From Tipula vernalis (taxonomy: Eukaryota; Arthropoda; Insecta; Diptera; Tipulidae): a stretch of DNA of 64,000 bases. Position numbers and translations under genes: made by a program. The stretch spans positions 339,671,106 to 339,735,105 of the forward strand of contig OY282558.1 of assembly GCA_958295665.1 (NCBI GenBank), in the 5' to 3' direction. This document shows positions 1 through 10,904 of the stretch, in pieces. Under the pieces are notes generated by a model. It did no database searches. It worked only from the letters and a program-made list of their open reading frames with translations, and was not told the origin of the DNA. The stretch's first letter is position 1. Each line of letters starts with the position of its first letter.

Positions 1-1755
1 ATAAGAAATTAAGCGATGGAAGATAAATAATAAAAAATGTATATTATAAGGAATTATGATGATGCTTGAAGCTGACACCGACGTTGACAGATATCCGCCT
101 AAGGAGATTTATTTATATAAATTTATATAAAAATAATTTAAGTGTTTTTAATTTTTTGTTTTTCCAGAAATTTATTGATTTTTTTTTTGTTAATTTTATT
201 TACCAAACCGGGATTAAAATTAAATTGTTCATGACAATGTTAAATATATACGTGTATATTAATTTTCGACCTCCCACTTTCTTTGTAACACTTTCCTTAT
301 TCATGTCATCGTCGATCAATTACATGTATCTAAATATATGTATTTAAATAATTAAATTCATGCACATCTTGCAATTCGGTTAAATAATATATTTAAAATT
401 GATTTATGTGCAAATATTATTTAAATTTAATTTAATTTGGTTTTTTTATTAAAGATCATAATCAGAAAACATGAAACACATAATAACCAAACCCATCTTA
501 TGCCCGTCGGGTGATATTTTTAAAATCAATAACATTTTTTTTTTTGCATAAAATGCTCAAACCTCGTGCGCTAATTTTTATTTATAATATTTAATAATAT
601 GTATGTAATATAAATTAACTGCTTGTGTTTACTTATCGAACTTAACTCTTTTGCCCTTCTTCTTATTAGTGCACATAAATCGTGAAAATCAATTTAACTT
701 TTAATTTTTTTTTAATTTTTTTTTATTTGTTTAAACGTAAAATATTTAATGCCTTTAAGGTTAATTTTTATTTATTCGTATCACTTAATTATACGATCTT
801 CAACAATGTTTATTTTTGTTGGTTTTTTATGCAAATTATGCTCTTTAAATTGTTATATCGTTTTGGTAATTTTAACTACCTATGCTGCACATAAATAAAT
901 GTACATAAAGCGTTAGACAATTTTTAAAGATTCCATATTTGTTTTTATAAACCGGGTGTGTATTAGTTGAGAAGTCTGATCCAATTTTAATAAATTTGCT
1001 GCTGTTTAAACATTTTTTGTGTCACCTTACATATTTTTTTTTTTTTTTTTGTAAAAAGCCTATATACACTTAATGTATTTGATCAAATACGATCAAAATC
1101 TTTTTGAACAACGCTTATAAATTATATAAAGTAACAGAATATGTTACAAAGAATATTCATATCCTTTATGCTAGAATTAATATTGTTAAAAACATCTGCA
1201 ACTTCTTTTGTGTATATTAAAATAATTTATATTTCACAGACATTTTAGCGAAGTTGGTTTTAGTTTCCTTTTTTTTTTGATTGGGTAGGAAAATTTTAAC
1301 CAATTAAATTAAATTCGTGTACAATGATACATATATTCCTTTTTATATTATTCGAATTGTAAATGTGCATGAATATTTAGTCGACTTATATGGTAGGGAT
1401 ATTCGTATGTACAGTACACAGAATTTAATGTTTACATGCGCACGTATTGTTGTTTTTCGCCAAGCCAATAGCAAAGTACATTTTATGGTATTTGTGGTAT
1501 TGAGAAATGTTTTGCTGCGGGATATCGTTTTATATATGGTGGCTGATATTCATTTTTAACACATTAACTAATTACTTGTGCTTAGTATGCACTTTGTTAC
1601 TGTGTACTTTAATCAAGCTTCGAGTAATAGTGGTAAAAACCAATTTTTTGAAGTTTTATTTAAGTGATTTCAATGCGAAATTAAAACTTCAAGAACTTCA
1701 GTTATATTTATTTTTATTGAGCCAATATTTAAATAATTAAACAAATTTTTTATTG
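1..1755. other. AT-rich non-coding stretch
   Basis: Very AT-rich sequence with homopolymer runs and no reading frame that resembles a protein. The short open frames here (70-93 codons) are low-complexity Phe/Tyr/Asn/Ile-rich and read as chance frames in AT-rich DNA. No splice-bounded exon or repeat boundary could be supported. Confidence 0.6.
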
Positions 1756-1756
1756 G

Positions 1757-2705
1757 TTTTGGTCGAATCCTATTCGGATTCATTCTCAAAAGCAAAATGA
1801 ATTTTTTATTTTTTCAAAAATTGTTTTCTTCATACATATGTGTACAACCAAAAATCATGGCAATCTCAAATTCTTTTTTTTAACAAACCGACTTTTCATG
1901 GAAACACACCGCCATTCAATTTTTCGAAAAAAAATTGTATACTAAGGCATTTTCACGTAAAAAAGGCTGTTCGTTTGAATAAAAATAAATTTGATGAGAC
2001 AAAACCAAATTAGATGATCAAATCATAATACGAATTTCCGATATACGCGTAATCTTTTACAATGTTTATTGAATTTATATTTGATTTAATGTGTAGCATT
2101 TCCAAAATCGATCTTTTTCTAAAATTGGTTTGTTTATCTAGAATTTTGATATAATCTAAACTGATTTGGTGATTTGTATCTTTCAAATGTCGGGAGAGTA
2201 CACTAATCCTTGAATTTTGATCTTTATTGACGTCTCTTCTGTGTTGGTAAAATCTTTTTTCCAAAAATTGTTAATACATTGGACCTGGTATCTGGTACCT
2301 GGTATGCTATCTTTAATTTTAGAAAACAATTTGTTGTTTAAACTTGTAAATAAATGTTGTTATCGACAGAAAATTCCGAATTGTTTAAAACGATATCTAA
2401 AGCAGTAAGAAACTGGACTTTGATTAGTTTTGATTTTGAATTTTTCTCCAATTTTGACCGACAATATTTATTACAATTTGGCTGTCGACATTGGTAAATA
2501 ACGACGTAACATCTAGAGAGATTATTTTAAAATTTGGTGGAATGGTAACATCCTTAATTTTATTTTCGAAATCATCAGAATTACTAGGTTTTAGAATATT
2601 GCCTAAATATGATGATAAAACGATGTTGGACTGCCTATGGAACTTAAAATTGGTCTGAATGGTATGTTTGGTTTATTATTTTATTAAGCTTATATATATC
2701 TTTAC
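1757..2705 (-). mobile_element. Penelope-like element copy A, 3' part
   Basis: Read on the minus strand, 2705-2400 encodes reverse-transcriptase palm sequence including SLDVTSLFTNV (about 2465-2505), the Penelope counterpart of the RT motif with the first catalytic Asp. Then 2264-2010 encodes the end of a GIY-YIG nuclease domain (KRFYQH, RHLKDTNHQISLD, FRKRSILEMLHIKS). The frame is broken by stops and shifts. The segment between RT and nuclease is shortened, and no YVDD box was found. The 3' untranslated part (2009-1757) is homologous to 7129-6860 of copy C, including the small hairpin at 1765-1781. PLE proteins are RT plus GIY-YIG fusions that copy RNA at a nicked target. This copy is dead. 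With copy B it probably formed one element before a LINE landed inside. Confidence 0.75.
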
Positions 2706-2729
2706 AAATATTTTGATAATATAATTATG

Positions 2730-3248
2730 TTATATAAAAATGTCTAAGTTATCCATCCACAATATCGCATCATCAGTCATCTGATGAATTTCCTCCAATC
2801 CGTCTTTAAATCTTCTAAATATGCATTCTTGATAAATGTGAACAATATTTTGTATAGGATGTCCACAATCACAGGCAGCTGAAATTTCATGATTGTAACG
2901 ATTTAATTCAGAATTTGTCACCCCGTGATTTGTTCTAAATCTGTTGACGGTCCAACGATATCTTAAATTTGTAAATCCAGGGACAACTAATGTTGGATCT
3001 TCAATTAGATGCTTGTTGACAAACTCTGATTCATTGAAAAGTGCCTTCCAATTGCTATTGATGTCATATTTGGTTAAGTCTCCCAACTGAGCAATTTTTG
3101 TCCAAAAAGGTTTTCTAGAATTCAAACGGTTTTCTATTCTTCCATCGATGTCGAAATGAATAGGAAGGTTTAAATTTCTTGTAATTTTTAAATGTTCTTT
3201 ATATAATGCTAACTGTCTTCTAAGGTGAGGTGGTTCAATATTGGACAA
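2730..3248 (-). pseudogene. LINE ORF2 C-terminal Cys/His region
   Basis: A 172-codon frame continues the LINE ORF2 beyond the thumb: RTNHGVTNSELNRY, then a CDCGHP...H...C arrangement (CDCGHPIQNIVHIYQEC) typical of the C-terminal zinc-binding region of Jockey/I-type LINE proteins. It is out of frame with the RT remnant upstream (3875-3297). Its end sits about 25-50 bp before the PLE sequence of copy A resumes. Confidence 0.75.
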
Positions 3249-3296
3249 TTTCGGCAGCCATGGTAATGGTGTTGTTTTAATTATACCCGAAATAAT

Positions 3297-4491
3297 TCAC
3301 ATGCAACTATTGAGTTTTGTATCTACATAATTTGTATGGGCACTATGTTCCCAGATAGGTGAACAATATTCAGCTGTTGAATACATCAGTGAAATTGCTG
3401 ATATACGTAACGTTTTAGCATTCGCACCCCATCGAGTTCCAGATAGTTTTTGGATAATGTTCACTCTTGATTTAATCTTTTGTCCAAGTTTTAAACAATG
3501 AATTCTAAAAGTTAAAGCTCGATCCAAAGTAACTCCCAAATACATCAGATTCTGATTAAAATTGGTTAAAATTCTGTCCATGTAAACATTTAAACGAGTA
3601 TTCGAATGTAGATTTGATAAATGAAAAAAATCAACTTTGGTTTTGCTGGGATTCGCCTTTAGTCGCCAATTCTTGTAATAATCATTTAGTAAATCCAAAT
3701 CCAATGTCAAAGTACGCTCTGCATCAACCACCGCTCTGTCATTGTATGGAAATTGGTAAGCTATTGTCAAATCATCAGCGTATATAAACTTTCTAGATTT
3801 TGTTTCTGGCAAATCAGATGTGTGTATATACATTGAACAAAAGAGGAGCAAGAACTGAACCTTGAGGCAATCCATTATTCACACATCGAATTCTACTTTT
3901 CTGATTTCCCAAATGTACAACAAATTTTCGATTCGATAACAAAGCAGAGATCATGTTTAAAGTTTTTGAACATTTTAAAATCTTACTTAATTTCAACATC
4001 AATCCTTTCTTCCAAATCGTATCATATGCTGCACTTAGATCCACGAAAGCAACAGCTGTTTGTAATTTGTCTTAGAATCCTGCTTCAATATGTGTTACCA
4101 AAGACAAAACTTGATCACAACAATTTCTTCCTGGACGAAAACCGGCTTGATAATTTGGAATATTTTCATCAAGTGTCTGAAAAATTCTGTTATAAATAAT
4201 TTTTTCGAAAATTTTATAACCAATGCACAACAAAGATATCGGTTTATAATTTTCAGGTAGATGGTTGTCCTTTCCAGGTTTTAAAATGGCACGAACTTTT
4301 GATAAATTCCAAATCGGAGGAATTTTGCCACGATTATAACAATCAGAATAAAATTTCGTCAACCAATTACGGGAGTTTTTTGATAAATTAATAAAAAAAT
4401 CGAGAAACACCTCATCCACTCCACTAGCTTTTCTTGGTTTTAGATATGTTAGTACACTATTAATTTCATCAAAAAATACTGACGAGGCCAA
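3297..4491 (-). pseudogene. LINE reverse transcriptase domain remnant
   Basis: Three minus-strand frames give RT motifs in order: RAILKPGKDNHLPENYKPIS and AGFRPGRNCCDQV (4491-4072), MDLSAAYDTIWK with the first catalytic Asp and NNGLPQGSVLAPLLFNVY (4044-3814), then FIYADDLTIAYQ with the YADD active site at 3771-3782 (frame 3875-3297). The thumb region continues with KANPSKTKV and YLGVTLDRALTF. Frames are separated by at least two shifts, so no intact polymerase is made. Confidence 0.85.
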
Positions 4492-4756
4492 TGGAGAATC
4501 CGTAATTAATTTGTTTGATCTTCTCCATTTATTTTTAACGTTCCGAATTTTATTTATGGGTATACGACATTTTGAATTTTTGACTAATCTTGCCGCAACA
4601 TCCTTCGGATGTACTGTTGTAATGTTAACACCATTCTTATTACTAGAATCACCACTTTTCTTTAGTAAATCCCATGTTTTCTGCTTGAACGTGAAAAATA
4701 CATTGTTTCAACTCAATTTATCCATTTCGCAGTACGTTCCTGATTTAATTCATTAA

Positions 4757-5759
4757 TTAATTCATCTGCAATTTCTTTAGATTCGTTCTCTTGATACAAC
4801 AACCATAATCTTTCACATTCATCGGACCAATTTGGAATGTATATTCTTCGAAACCCTCTTGGAATAAATCGTTTAGCCACACAAATCTATTATAATTTTC
4901 AACAACCGGAGGAATCCATCTGATGTTCGAATGTATCGCTTTGGCAAATTCTGTCCAATTACCTTTTTTAAAGTTCCATCTCGGTTTCGGCAATGATTTT
5001 ATTATTGGAATTTTTATTCCGACTTCTAGAAAAACACATCGATGTTGACTTCTTGGAAATTTATTACTTACAGTTCTTACAGCAGATAAGACATTGAACG
5101 AATCGTCTGTTGAAACAAAACATAGATCCGGGTTATATCCTCTGTTCCATCTACCAGAATGAAATGTTGATTTATCTTTAGCATCAAATAATAAGTGTAA
5201 ACGGTTTCTATTTGCCCAATTAAGTATAAATCCTCCATTCAAATCATCTTGGTTGTAACCCCACAGACAATGATGACTATTGAAATCGCCCATATAAACT
5301 GCGGGATGATTAACTACTGGTAATGGTGTTGACCAAGAAGAGCCAGGAGGTATATAAACATTTAAAATTTTGCACGTCGTTTAATTTGATAACCAGAATT
5401 TCAATATTATTGATGTTTGATTTTAATAAAACGGAACAATCGTCACATAAATCACTTCTTATAAATGTCGCAATTCCATAATGTTCATGATGAATAGAAT
5501 CAATGCACGAAAATTCTTTTAATAATCCGCAATACAAAAGTTGAAGATCATCTTTCATATGGGTTTCCTGTAGAAGCAAAACATCACATTTATTGGTGTG
5601 AAGAAATCTTAATTGACATATTTTAATAACAGCGCCGACGGTACGATATTGTGGTTGATAATCTTCTTCTTCAACTTCTTCATTATCAATATTTGTTTCA
5701 CCGGGAGGTTCAGAATTGAACAGGTTCGGTGTATAATTTTCTAATATTTCGTTATCCAT
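4757..5759 (-). pseudogene. LINE endonuclease domain remnant
   Basis: Two overlapping-range minus-strand frames (5759-5310 and 5293-4757) encode an exonuclease/endonuclease/phosphatase fold. LLLQETHMK holds the metal-binding Glu, IATFIRSDL follows, and MGDFNSHHCLWGY holds the catalytic Asp and Asn. The C-terminal SDH signature appears as SQH in PRSQHRCVF, so a key Asp seems lost. A frameshift lies between the two frames near 5300. In LINEs this domain nicks target DNA to prime reverse transcription. Confidence 0.8.
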
Positions 5760-5849
5760 AACAGATACCGGTGGACCTTACAGGTTATTAGAACCACACA
5801 GGCATTTAAAAAAAATAATATTTAATTTAAAAATTTACACAAATCAAAA

Positions 5850-6815
5850 AAAATTACGGAAGAAAATAAATATTCAACCATTTTTTTGACAGTTGGCCTA
5901 CTTCTCCGCCAATAAAGTTTGGTTTATGAATTTTGGGTAAGCTATATAATTTTCGGATCAAATCTGGTGTGTAACTTGTTAATTTTTTCTTTGTGACTAA
6001 ATCTATGTTGCGTGATTTATCCCAGCCTCTTACTAAAGTATTAATTTTTGTCTGTATTGGTGTCGAGTTGTCCTTAAAAATCTGTATGTAATCAGAATTG
6101 TCATTTAGTAGGTTGCACATTTTGTCACTGCAGTCTGTTCGTAAAGTTAACACTGTTGTATTTCCCTTGTCTGCCTTTGTGACTAAAATATTTGGGTTGT
6201 CTTTCAAAAAAATCTTTCTTTGTTTTAGGTATGACTTAATTCTTTTTCATGAGGTGTTAAATTTCTTGTATTCGTATTGATTGTTTACTCGATCACTGTC
6301 ATTCAAATTAAAAATTGCACTTTCCACATCTGATATACCTAATTTTAAAAAATGGCATTGCGGTACCAACCGGTAACATTAACTAACCACTTTTCACAAT
6401 TTAAAATTAAACTGTTTGTTGTATCATTTAAGCTCTCTCTTATAATTTGATCAAATTTTGACTTTTGTCTTACCTTAATCTGATTAAAATGATAGATATA
6501 TGTTGTTTCTGCTCGCTGAAAAAATTCTTCGTAAATGTTGTTTGGTAAATCCTCTTGAAGAAACTCGTTTAGCAAATTTAGATTGATATTTTTAGTTTTT
6601 ATATTTCTGATAGTAGAAGAAATTATTTCATTTACTCAAACTATTTCCTTTCTGCATTTCAGTAAAAAATGCTGTTTGTTTATAAGTTCTGGTAAAACTG
6701 TTCATTCATGGCTTTTTGTGCGACTGCCATATTCGTTGTTTATAAACCGGAAAAAAGTTTTGTTTTTTGTTTCCATTCGTAGTCTCCATTTTTCAATCAG
6801 GAGATTTTTTTAATT
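5850..6815 (-). mobile_element. Penelope-like element copy B, 5' part
   Basis: Minus-strand frames 6575-6345 and 6207-5854 encode the N-terminal part of a PLE protein. A weakly conserved start region is followed by NILVTKADKGNTTVL (about 6190) and LYSLPKIHKPN (about 5945-5905), both standard early Penelope RT motifs. Similarity stops just after LPKIHKPN, where the LINE begins. Copy A resumes at the matching point on the far side of the LINE. Frames are shifted near 6230-6340. This is the upstream half of the split element. Confidence 0.75.
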
Positions 6816-6859
6816 ATATAGTATTTATCCAAATTATTTTTTTGGCTCTTTATTTTTGC

Positions 6860-8415
6860 ACATTTAAGCTTGAGCTTTCAATCCCAATTCGGGATCATTA
6901 TCAAAAGCATAATGAAAATTATTTTCAAAATGAGTTCCTTTTTATATAAAAATTCGACATAAAACAATCAAACATTTGTTACTAAAAACCGATTTTTCAT
7001 GGAAACGTAAAGCCTAGACAATTTTTTCGAAAAAAATTTTTTTTCTTGGCTAAAGCGATTTCATGTAGAAAGGTTGTACAATTAAATAAAACTAAAATGA
7101 GTATGAGACAAAAAACTTATATAAATACATCATACGAGTGAGTGGCCAATATAAGCATAAACTTCCACAATATTAATCGAATTTGTATTTGATTTAATAT
7201 GTAACATTTCCAAAATCGATCTTTTCCTAAAATTGGTTTGTTTATCTAAATTGATTGAATGATTTGAATTTTTCAGGTGCCGTGTAAGTGTGTTGATAAA
7301 TTCTTTTTCCAAAAATTGTTTTTATCTGTCCAGTATACGTAGCGTTGCAACTACAACGAACTTGGTAAACCACATTTGATTGTTTTTTTAAAGGTACCTT
7401 GTCTTTCATTTTAGAAAAAATATTTCCATTTAGACTTGTGGCTGCACATCCCACAATTTTGGAACAGACGTTGTATTTTTTCATAAAGGTTTTTTATATA
7501 TGGAATGGCCTAAAAGTTTGAGATTTCATTTTCTGGTCTAGATATCGTATTTCTATGCAAATTTCTTGTTTTCCAAATTACACTTTTTATTAATTTTTCG
7601 GGGATATTGGTTAAGCACTAATGTATCTTTTAGAAATTTTAAATTTTGTTTTTGAAATTTAGTATCGGAAAGGTTTAAAACTTTTTGGGTTAAAATTTGT
7701 ATAGTGGTTATTTTATAAGTGATGGGGAGCCAAGAATGGAAATTTATATATCGGCCTGACCAGGTATCTTTATGATACCAATTACAAGAAATTTTGCCAT
7801 TTGATTCGTGAATTAACAAAATGTCCAAAAACGCAATTTTGTTATCCACTTCTTTTCCTAAAGTAAATTTTATTCTATTATTTGCTGAATTAAACGCTTC
7901 TAAAAAATAATCGATTTTATTTATCGGTACCACAGTATAATTATGTCGTCCACATATCTAAAGTAGAATAAAGGTTGAAAGTCTAAAGAGTTTAACACTG
8001 AATTTTCTAAATTTTCCATTACTAAATTTGCTGATATGGGACTTATGGGAGAACCCATAGGAGAGCCAAAGGTTTGTTTATAAATTTTATTATCAAATGA
8101 AAATTCCGAATTGTTTAAAACGATATCTAAAGCAGTAAAGTTGAATTTTTGTTAATTTAGATTTAGAATGTTTCTATTGCCTAAAAATGATGATAACGAG
8201 TATGTCGGGCTATTTATCGAACTTATAATTGGTCTGTATGGTACATTGGGTTTATTAATTTTTGGTAGCCTATATAATTTTGAAATTACTGCTGTATAAT
8301 TTGTAAGTTTCTTCTTTGTCACCAATTCGATATTGCCAAATTCCTCCCATTCTTTTACTACTGAGTTAATTTTTCCTTGTAATACAGTTAGTTCATTTTG
8401 TATTAACGTTTACCG
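6860..8415 (-). mobile_element. Penelope-like element copy C with RT and GIY-YIG remnants
   Basis: Minus strand, from 8415 down: [11 protein letters not shown] region, FGSPMGSPISPISANLVMEN (about 8075-8015), the catalytic box FRYVDDIIILW with YVDD at 7945-7956, the frame 7933-7553 with AFLDILLIHESNGKIS and WYHKDTWSGRYINFHS, then the GIY-YIG domain at 7484-7130 (VVYQVRCSCNATYTGQI, RIYQH). A shift follows YVDD. The palm segment with the first catalytic Asp is missing between 8215 and 8130. The tail 7129-6860 matches the tail of copy A. Copies C, B and A lie head to tail on one strand, the tandem arrangement known for Penelope elements. Confidence 0.8.
6875..6903 (-). ncRNA. Possible degenerate hammerhead-like hairpin in PLE tail
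   Basis: On the minus strand the PLE tail contains TCCC-GAATT-GGGA (stem bases 6891-6894 and 6882-6885), preceded by an AATGA-type segment and followed by TTGAAAGC. This resembles helix II of a hammerhead ribozyme with its CUGANGA and GAAA strands, a motif known from Penelope-element terminal repeats. The CUGANGA strand is not exact. A diverged homologue with stem GAATCC/GGATTC lies at 1765-1781. Catalytic competence is doubtful. Confidence 0.25.
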
Positions 8416-9580
8416 GTAATCAAAAAGATCCGGTAAATGAGGTACTATAAGCCGAAGGAACTCTAATTCATTATAGAGACTGACCAGTTTGGTTCAAATA
8501 TTCAATGATTCGCTCTCTAAAGCAAAGCCGCTTCTAATAAGCGAAATTGTTTTCAATCGTGGTTAGATATTTCCCTAAGAAGAAAGTTTCAACAATTTAT
8601 TTCGTCTTGATTTCAACATTTTCTGATCAAAACTTAATTTGATTTGTAAAATGTTGAACTTGAAGTAAAATAGGGGTAAATTTGGAGTTTAAAATTTTTA
8701 TTACAAATAAATAAATCAAGCAAACACGTGAAGCGCAAATTGAAAATCATTCCCAAATATATTAATATTAAAATTATAAGTAAATCCAGAGCAGCGATAA
8801 TGACAAAGAGTACAACAGAAAAATTGTGGCTTTCAAATGAGATTAAATTATTGTATACTAAAATCAACAAGCTAACAATGAAAGTATACAATTTATATCT
8901 CCAAATTGCGAAAAATTGCCATTACATTTTCTATTTGGAATATTTGGAATACGCCAGCATAATGTTATAGAAGGAAGATTGAAATGCAAAAAAGCAACAA
9001 CTTTAGAAAAATTATAAATCCTGGAACAACAAAAGGTGAGAACGTCGCCAAACCCAAAAGTCACAACGTCAATACACACATTTTATCATCGAATTGAAAA
9101 TAAAACCAACATCTAATTTGACAGCAATGAAACGGAAATACTGTCAAAAGGATTAAAGTATAACATAACTCCGCGACACGATGTAAAAAACAGAAATAAC
9201 ACTTACTAACTAGCAGAGAGATGAGACAGAATAAGATGATCAATCCAACAGCACCGATAATGAGAGGATTACCTAAAAGACACAAACCTAAAGTACCAAT
9301 AAGACCTATAGTTAACTTTACTTCGTCCCATCTAACAAAATTGGCAAATTTATTAATAAGTAGATAAACAAAAAACGTTAAATTAGAAAATGACCATTCC
9401 ATAAAAACAACCGCGAGCTAATCAATAAAATTGAAGGTATAAAATACCAAATAATGGAAAATTATAGCATCGTTCGATGTCGCTAATATGTACTCAACAA
9501 ATATACCCATAAGAGAAACATTGGCGATTTCAAGGATTTATTAACCGATCGAGATATAGAAACATACACATTGGAACACC
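8416..9580. other. No supported gene; possible further PLE remnant
   Basis: No convincing coding sequence. A plus-strand frame at 8728-8970 is lysine-rich (EIKLLYTKINKLTMKVYNL) and could be the N-terminal region of the element whose nuclease lies at about 9590. That link rests only on order and strand. A 113-codon hydrophobic minus frame at 9402-9061 has no recognisable family features. Confidence 0.35.
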
Positions 9581-9584
9581 GGAG

Positions 9585-9740
9585 TTTATAAATTAAAATG
9601 TTCAGATTGCCCTACATTTAATTTAGGGCAAACTGGAAGATCATTTGGACAACGATTTAAGGAACATACAAGGGATATTGGCAAAAATTAGGACTGAACC
9701 AAATTTCGCTCAACATATAAATGATACATAATACAATTAC
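9585..9740 (+). pseudogene. GIY-YIG nuclease fragment
   Basis: Plus-strand translation gives GVYKLKCSDCPTF, LGQTGRSFGQRFKEHTRDI and then, through stops, a TKF.STYK segment that aligns with the FAQH part. This is the GIY-YIG pattern in which the second Tyr is replaced (FNLG instead of YIG). Two or more stops break the frame. Such domains occur at the C-terminus of Penelope-like proteins. It is of a different type from copies A-D here and on the opposite strand. Confidence 0.6.
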
Positions 9741-9912
9741 TAAATGATTTTCAAATTATCAAGTTACCCTAGTATATTTTGTTTAGTTTTCCGGACTGTG
9801 TTTTTCTGAACCGTAATGATTCGTTTTCTGGACTGAAATCAGTGACGTAAACATTGAACTTCCGTATAGAATGAAATAAAAGTAATTCGTGAGCCACTTG
9901 TTAAATCCCCTT

Positions 9913-9927
9913 TTAGGTTAGGTTAGG
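9913..9927. repeat. Three TTAGG units
   Basis: Three perfect TTAGG units, the insect telomere word, abut the 3' end of the minus-strand LINE remnant at 9928-10200. The run is too short to be a telomere by itself. Confidence 0.6.
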
Positions 9928-10200
9928 TTTGGGTGGCGGTTCACTAGGACCAGCCGTATACACAAAATGGTTCGTAGCCATACCACGAATAATTGTTTCC
10001 TCCAACTCATTTCAACCATTTTGAGCTGTTAACAAAGCGCTGGATACACCTGACGTCCATCCTACAGAGGTTGGTCAGTTACTTGAAGAGGGGTACCCCT
10101 AGAAATTTTAGTCTGTTTCGTGCCAGACGAGGGCAGGTGCAAAGAAGATGAAGTACTGTCTCTTCCTTCTCTTCGTCCTCGTAACTACTAAATCCTCTTT
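9928..10200 (-). pseudogene. 3' end of LOA/R1-type LINE ORF2
   Basis: Minus-strand translation from 10200 reads EDEEKEETVLHLLCTCPRLA, then RNRLKFLGVPLF and VRCIQRFVNSSKWL with stops. This is the C-terminal end of LOA/R1-type LINE reverse transcriptases, where an H..C..C cluster precedes a terminal RFVNSS/RFINSS-W motif. The upstream ORF2 is missing, as expected for 5'-truncated LINE copies. It may belong to the same broad family as the element at 61.1 kb, but different parts are present, so this cannot be tested here. Confidence 0.65.
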
Positions 10201-10284
10201 TAGTACCAATAAAAATAGCACCAACTAATTTTTTCCATTTAAATTAATTAAACTCCATTTAAAAAATCGGCTGGCTCAGTATTT

Positions 10285-10745
10285 TTACTAATCTACCTAA
10301 AGTGGTATTGACAATTAGTTAGAACATTAATTTTAGAAAGGAAGATATCAACCCGTATCTTTAAAGTCTTTTCCATAATTTTCATGGTCGTCGCATTTAA
10401 CACGGCCTATAAAGAAGCAGGTCTATAATTAATCTTAAGCCATTTTTAGCTCTTTTTGAACAAAGGATTCTTTCCAAGAATCAGGTCAGGAATACTACCG
10501 CTCAAAAAACTTTGATTTATAAAAAGTACCAAAATTTTAGGATTAATTTGTCTGGTTGCTTTTAACATTTTAGAGCTCATCCTAAGAATATCTCTACGAT
10601 TACTGGGTTTTAAATCATTAATTATAACAACAAATTCTATATCATCTACAGAACAAACATCCAACAAATCATTTGTTATAGATTCAAAATCCGTAAGAAT
10701 TACAGAATCAATTGACATAATTTTACAAATAGAATTTCCAAAACT
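10285..10745 (-). pseudogene. LINE reverse-transcriptase fragment
   Basis: The minus frame 10718-10446 reads DLKPSNRRDILRMSSKMLKA, QINPKILVLFINQSF and LSGSIPDLI..NPLFKK, matching the region before and including the FPxxLKxAxVxPxFKKG step of CR1/Jockey-type RTs. Downstream, with shifts, come NYRPASL, MKIMEKTLKIR and NVLTNCQYHFR (about 10440-10290), the next RT motifs. No catalytic YADD follows. The boundary to the LOA/R1-type remnant is near 10200-10285. Confidence 0.65.
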
Positions 10746-10904
10746 ACCATTTAAAATTTGATTAACAACAGACCATATCTTCTTACTATCTTCACCACTG
10801 TGTTTTAATCAGAAATTACATTCCCATCAACTTTTTGGCAGAATTTAAGAAAAAAATATTTCTGAAATTTTGAATTGTGTTTGAAAAAACACTAATTGTT
10901 ACAC

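Larger units (their letters stand above)
2716..5762 (-). mobile_element. Non-LTR retrotransposon (LINE) with AP-type endonuclease, degenerate
   Basis: Minus-strand coding remnants run in the usual LINE ORF2 order: endonuclease (5759-4757), reverse transcriptase (4491-3297), then a Cys/His-bearing C-terminal region (3248-2730). The frame is split into at least six pieces by stops and indels, so the copy is old and inactive. It lies between PLE coding sequence on both sides, with the N-terminal part upstream (copy B) and the C-terminal part downstream (copy A) on the same strand. That fits insertion into a Penelope element. The family looks Jockey/I-like from the C-terminal CDCGH...H...C pattern, but the clade was not fixed. 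Exact ends and target duplication are unclear. Confidence 0.8.

Noticed and set aside
9061..9402. 113-codon hydrophobic minus-strand frame as a membrane protein gene
   Set aside because: Low-complexity Leu/Phe/Cys/Ile composition, no signal-anchor logic or family motif, no splice or promoter context; typical of chance frames complementary to AT-rich transposon debris.
9913..9927. Interstitial telomere
   Set aside because: Only three TTAGG units, directly at a LINE 3' end; not enough to call telomeric DNA.
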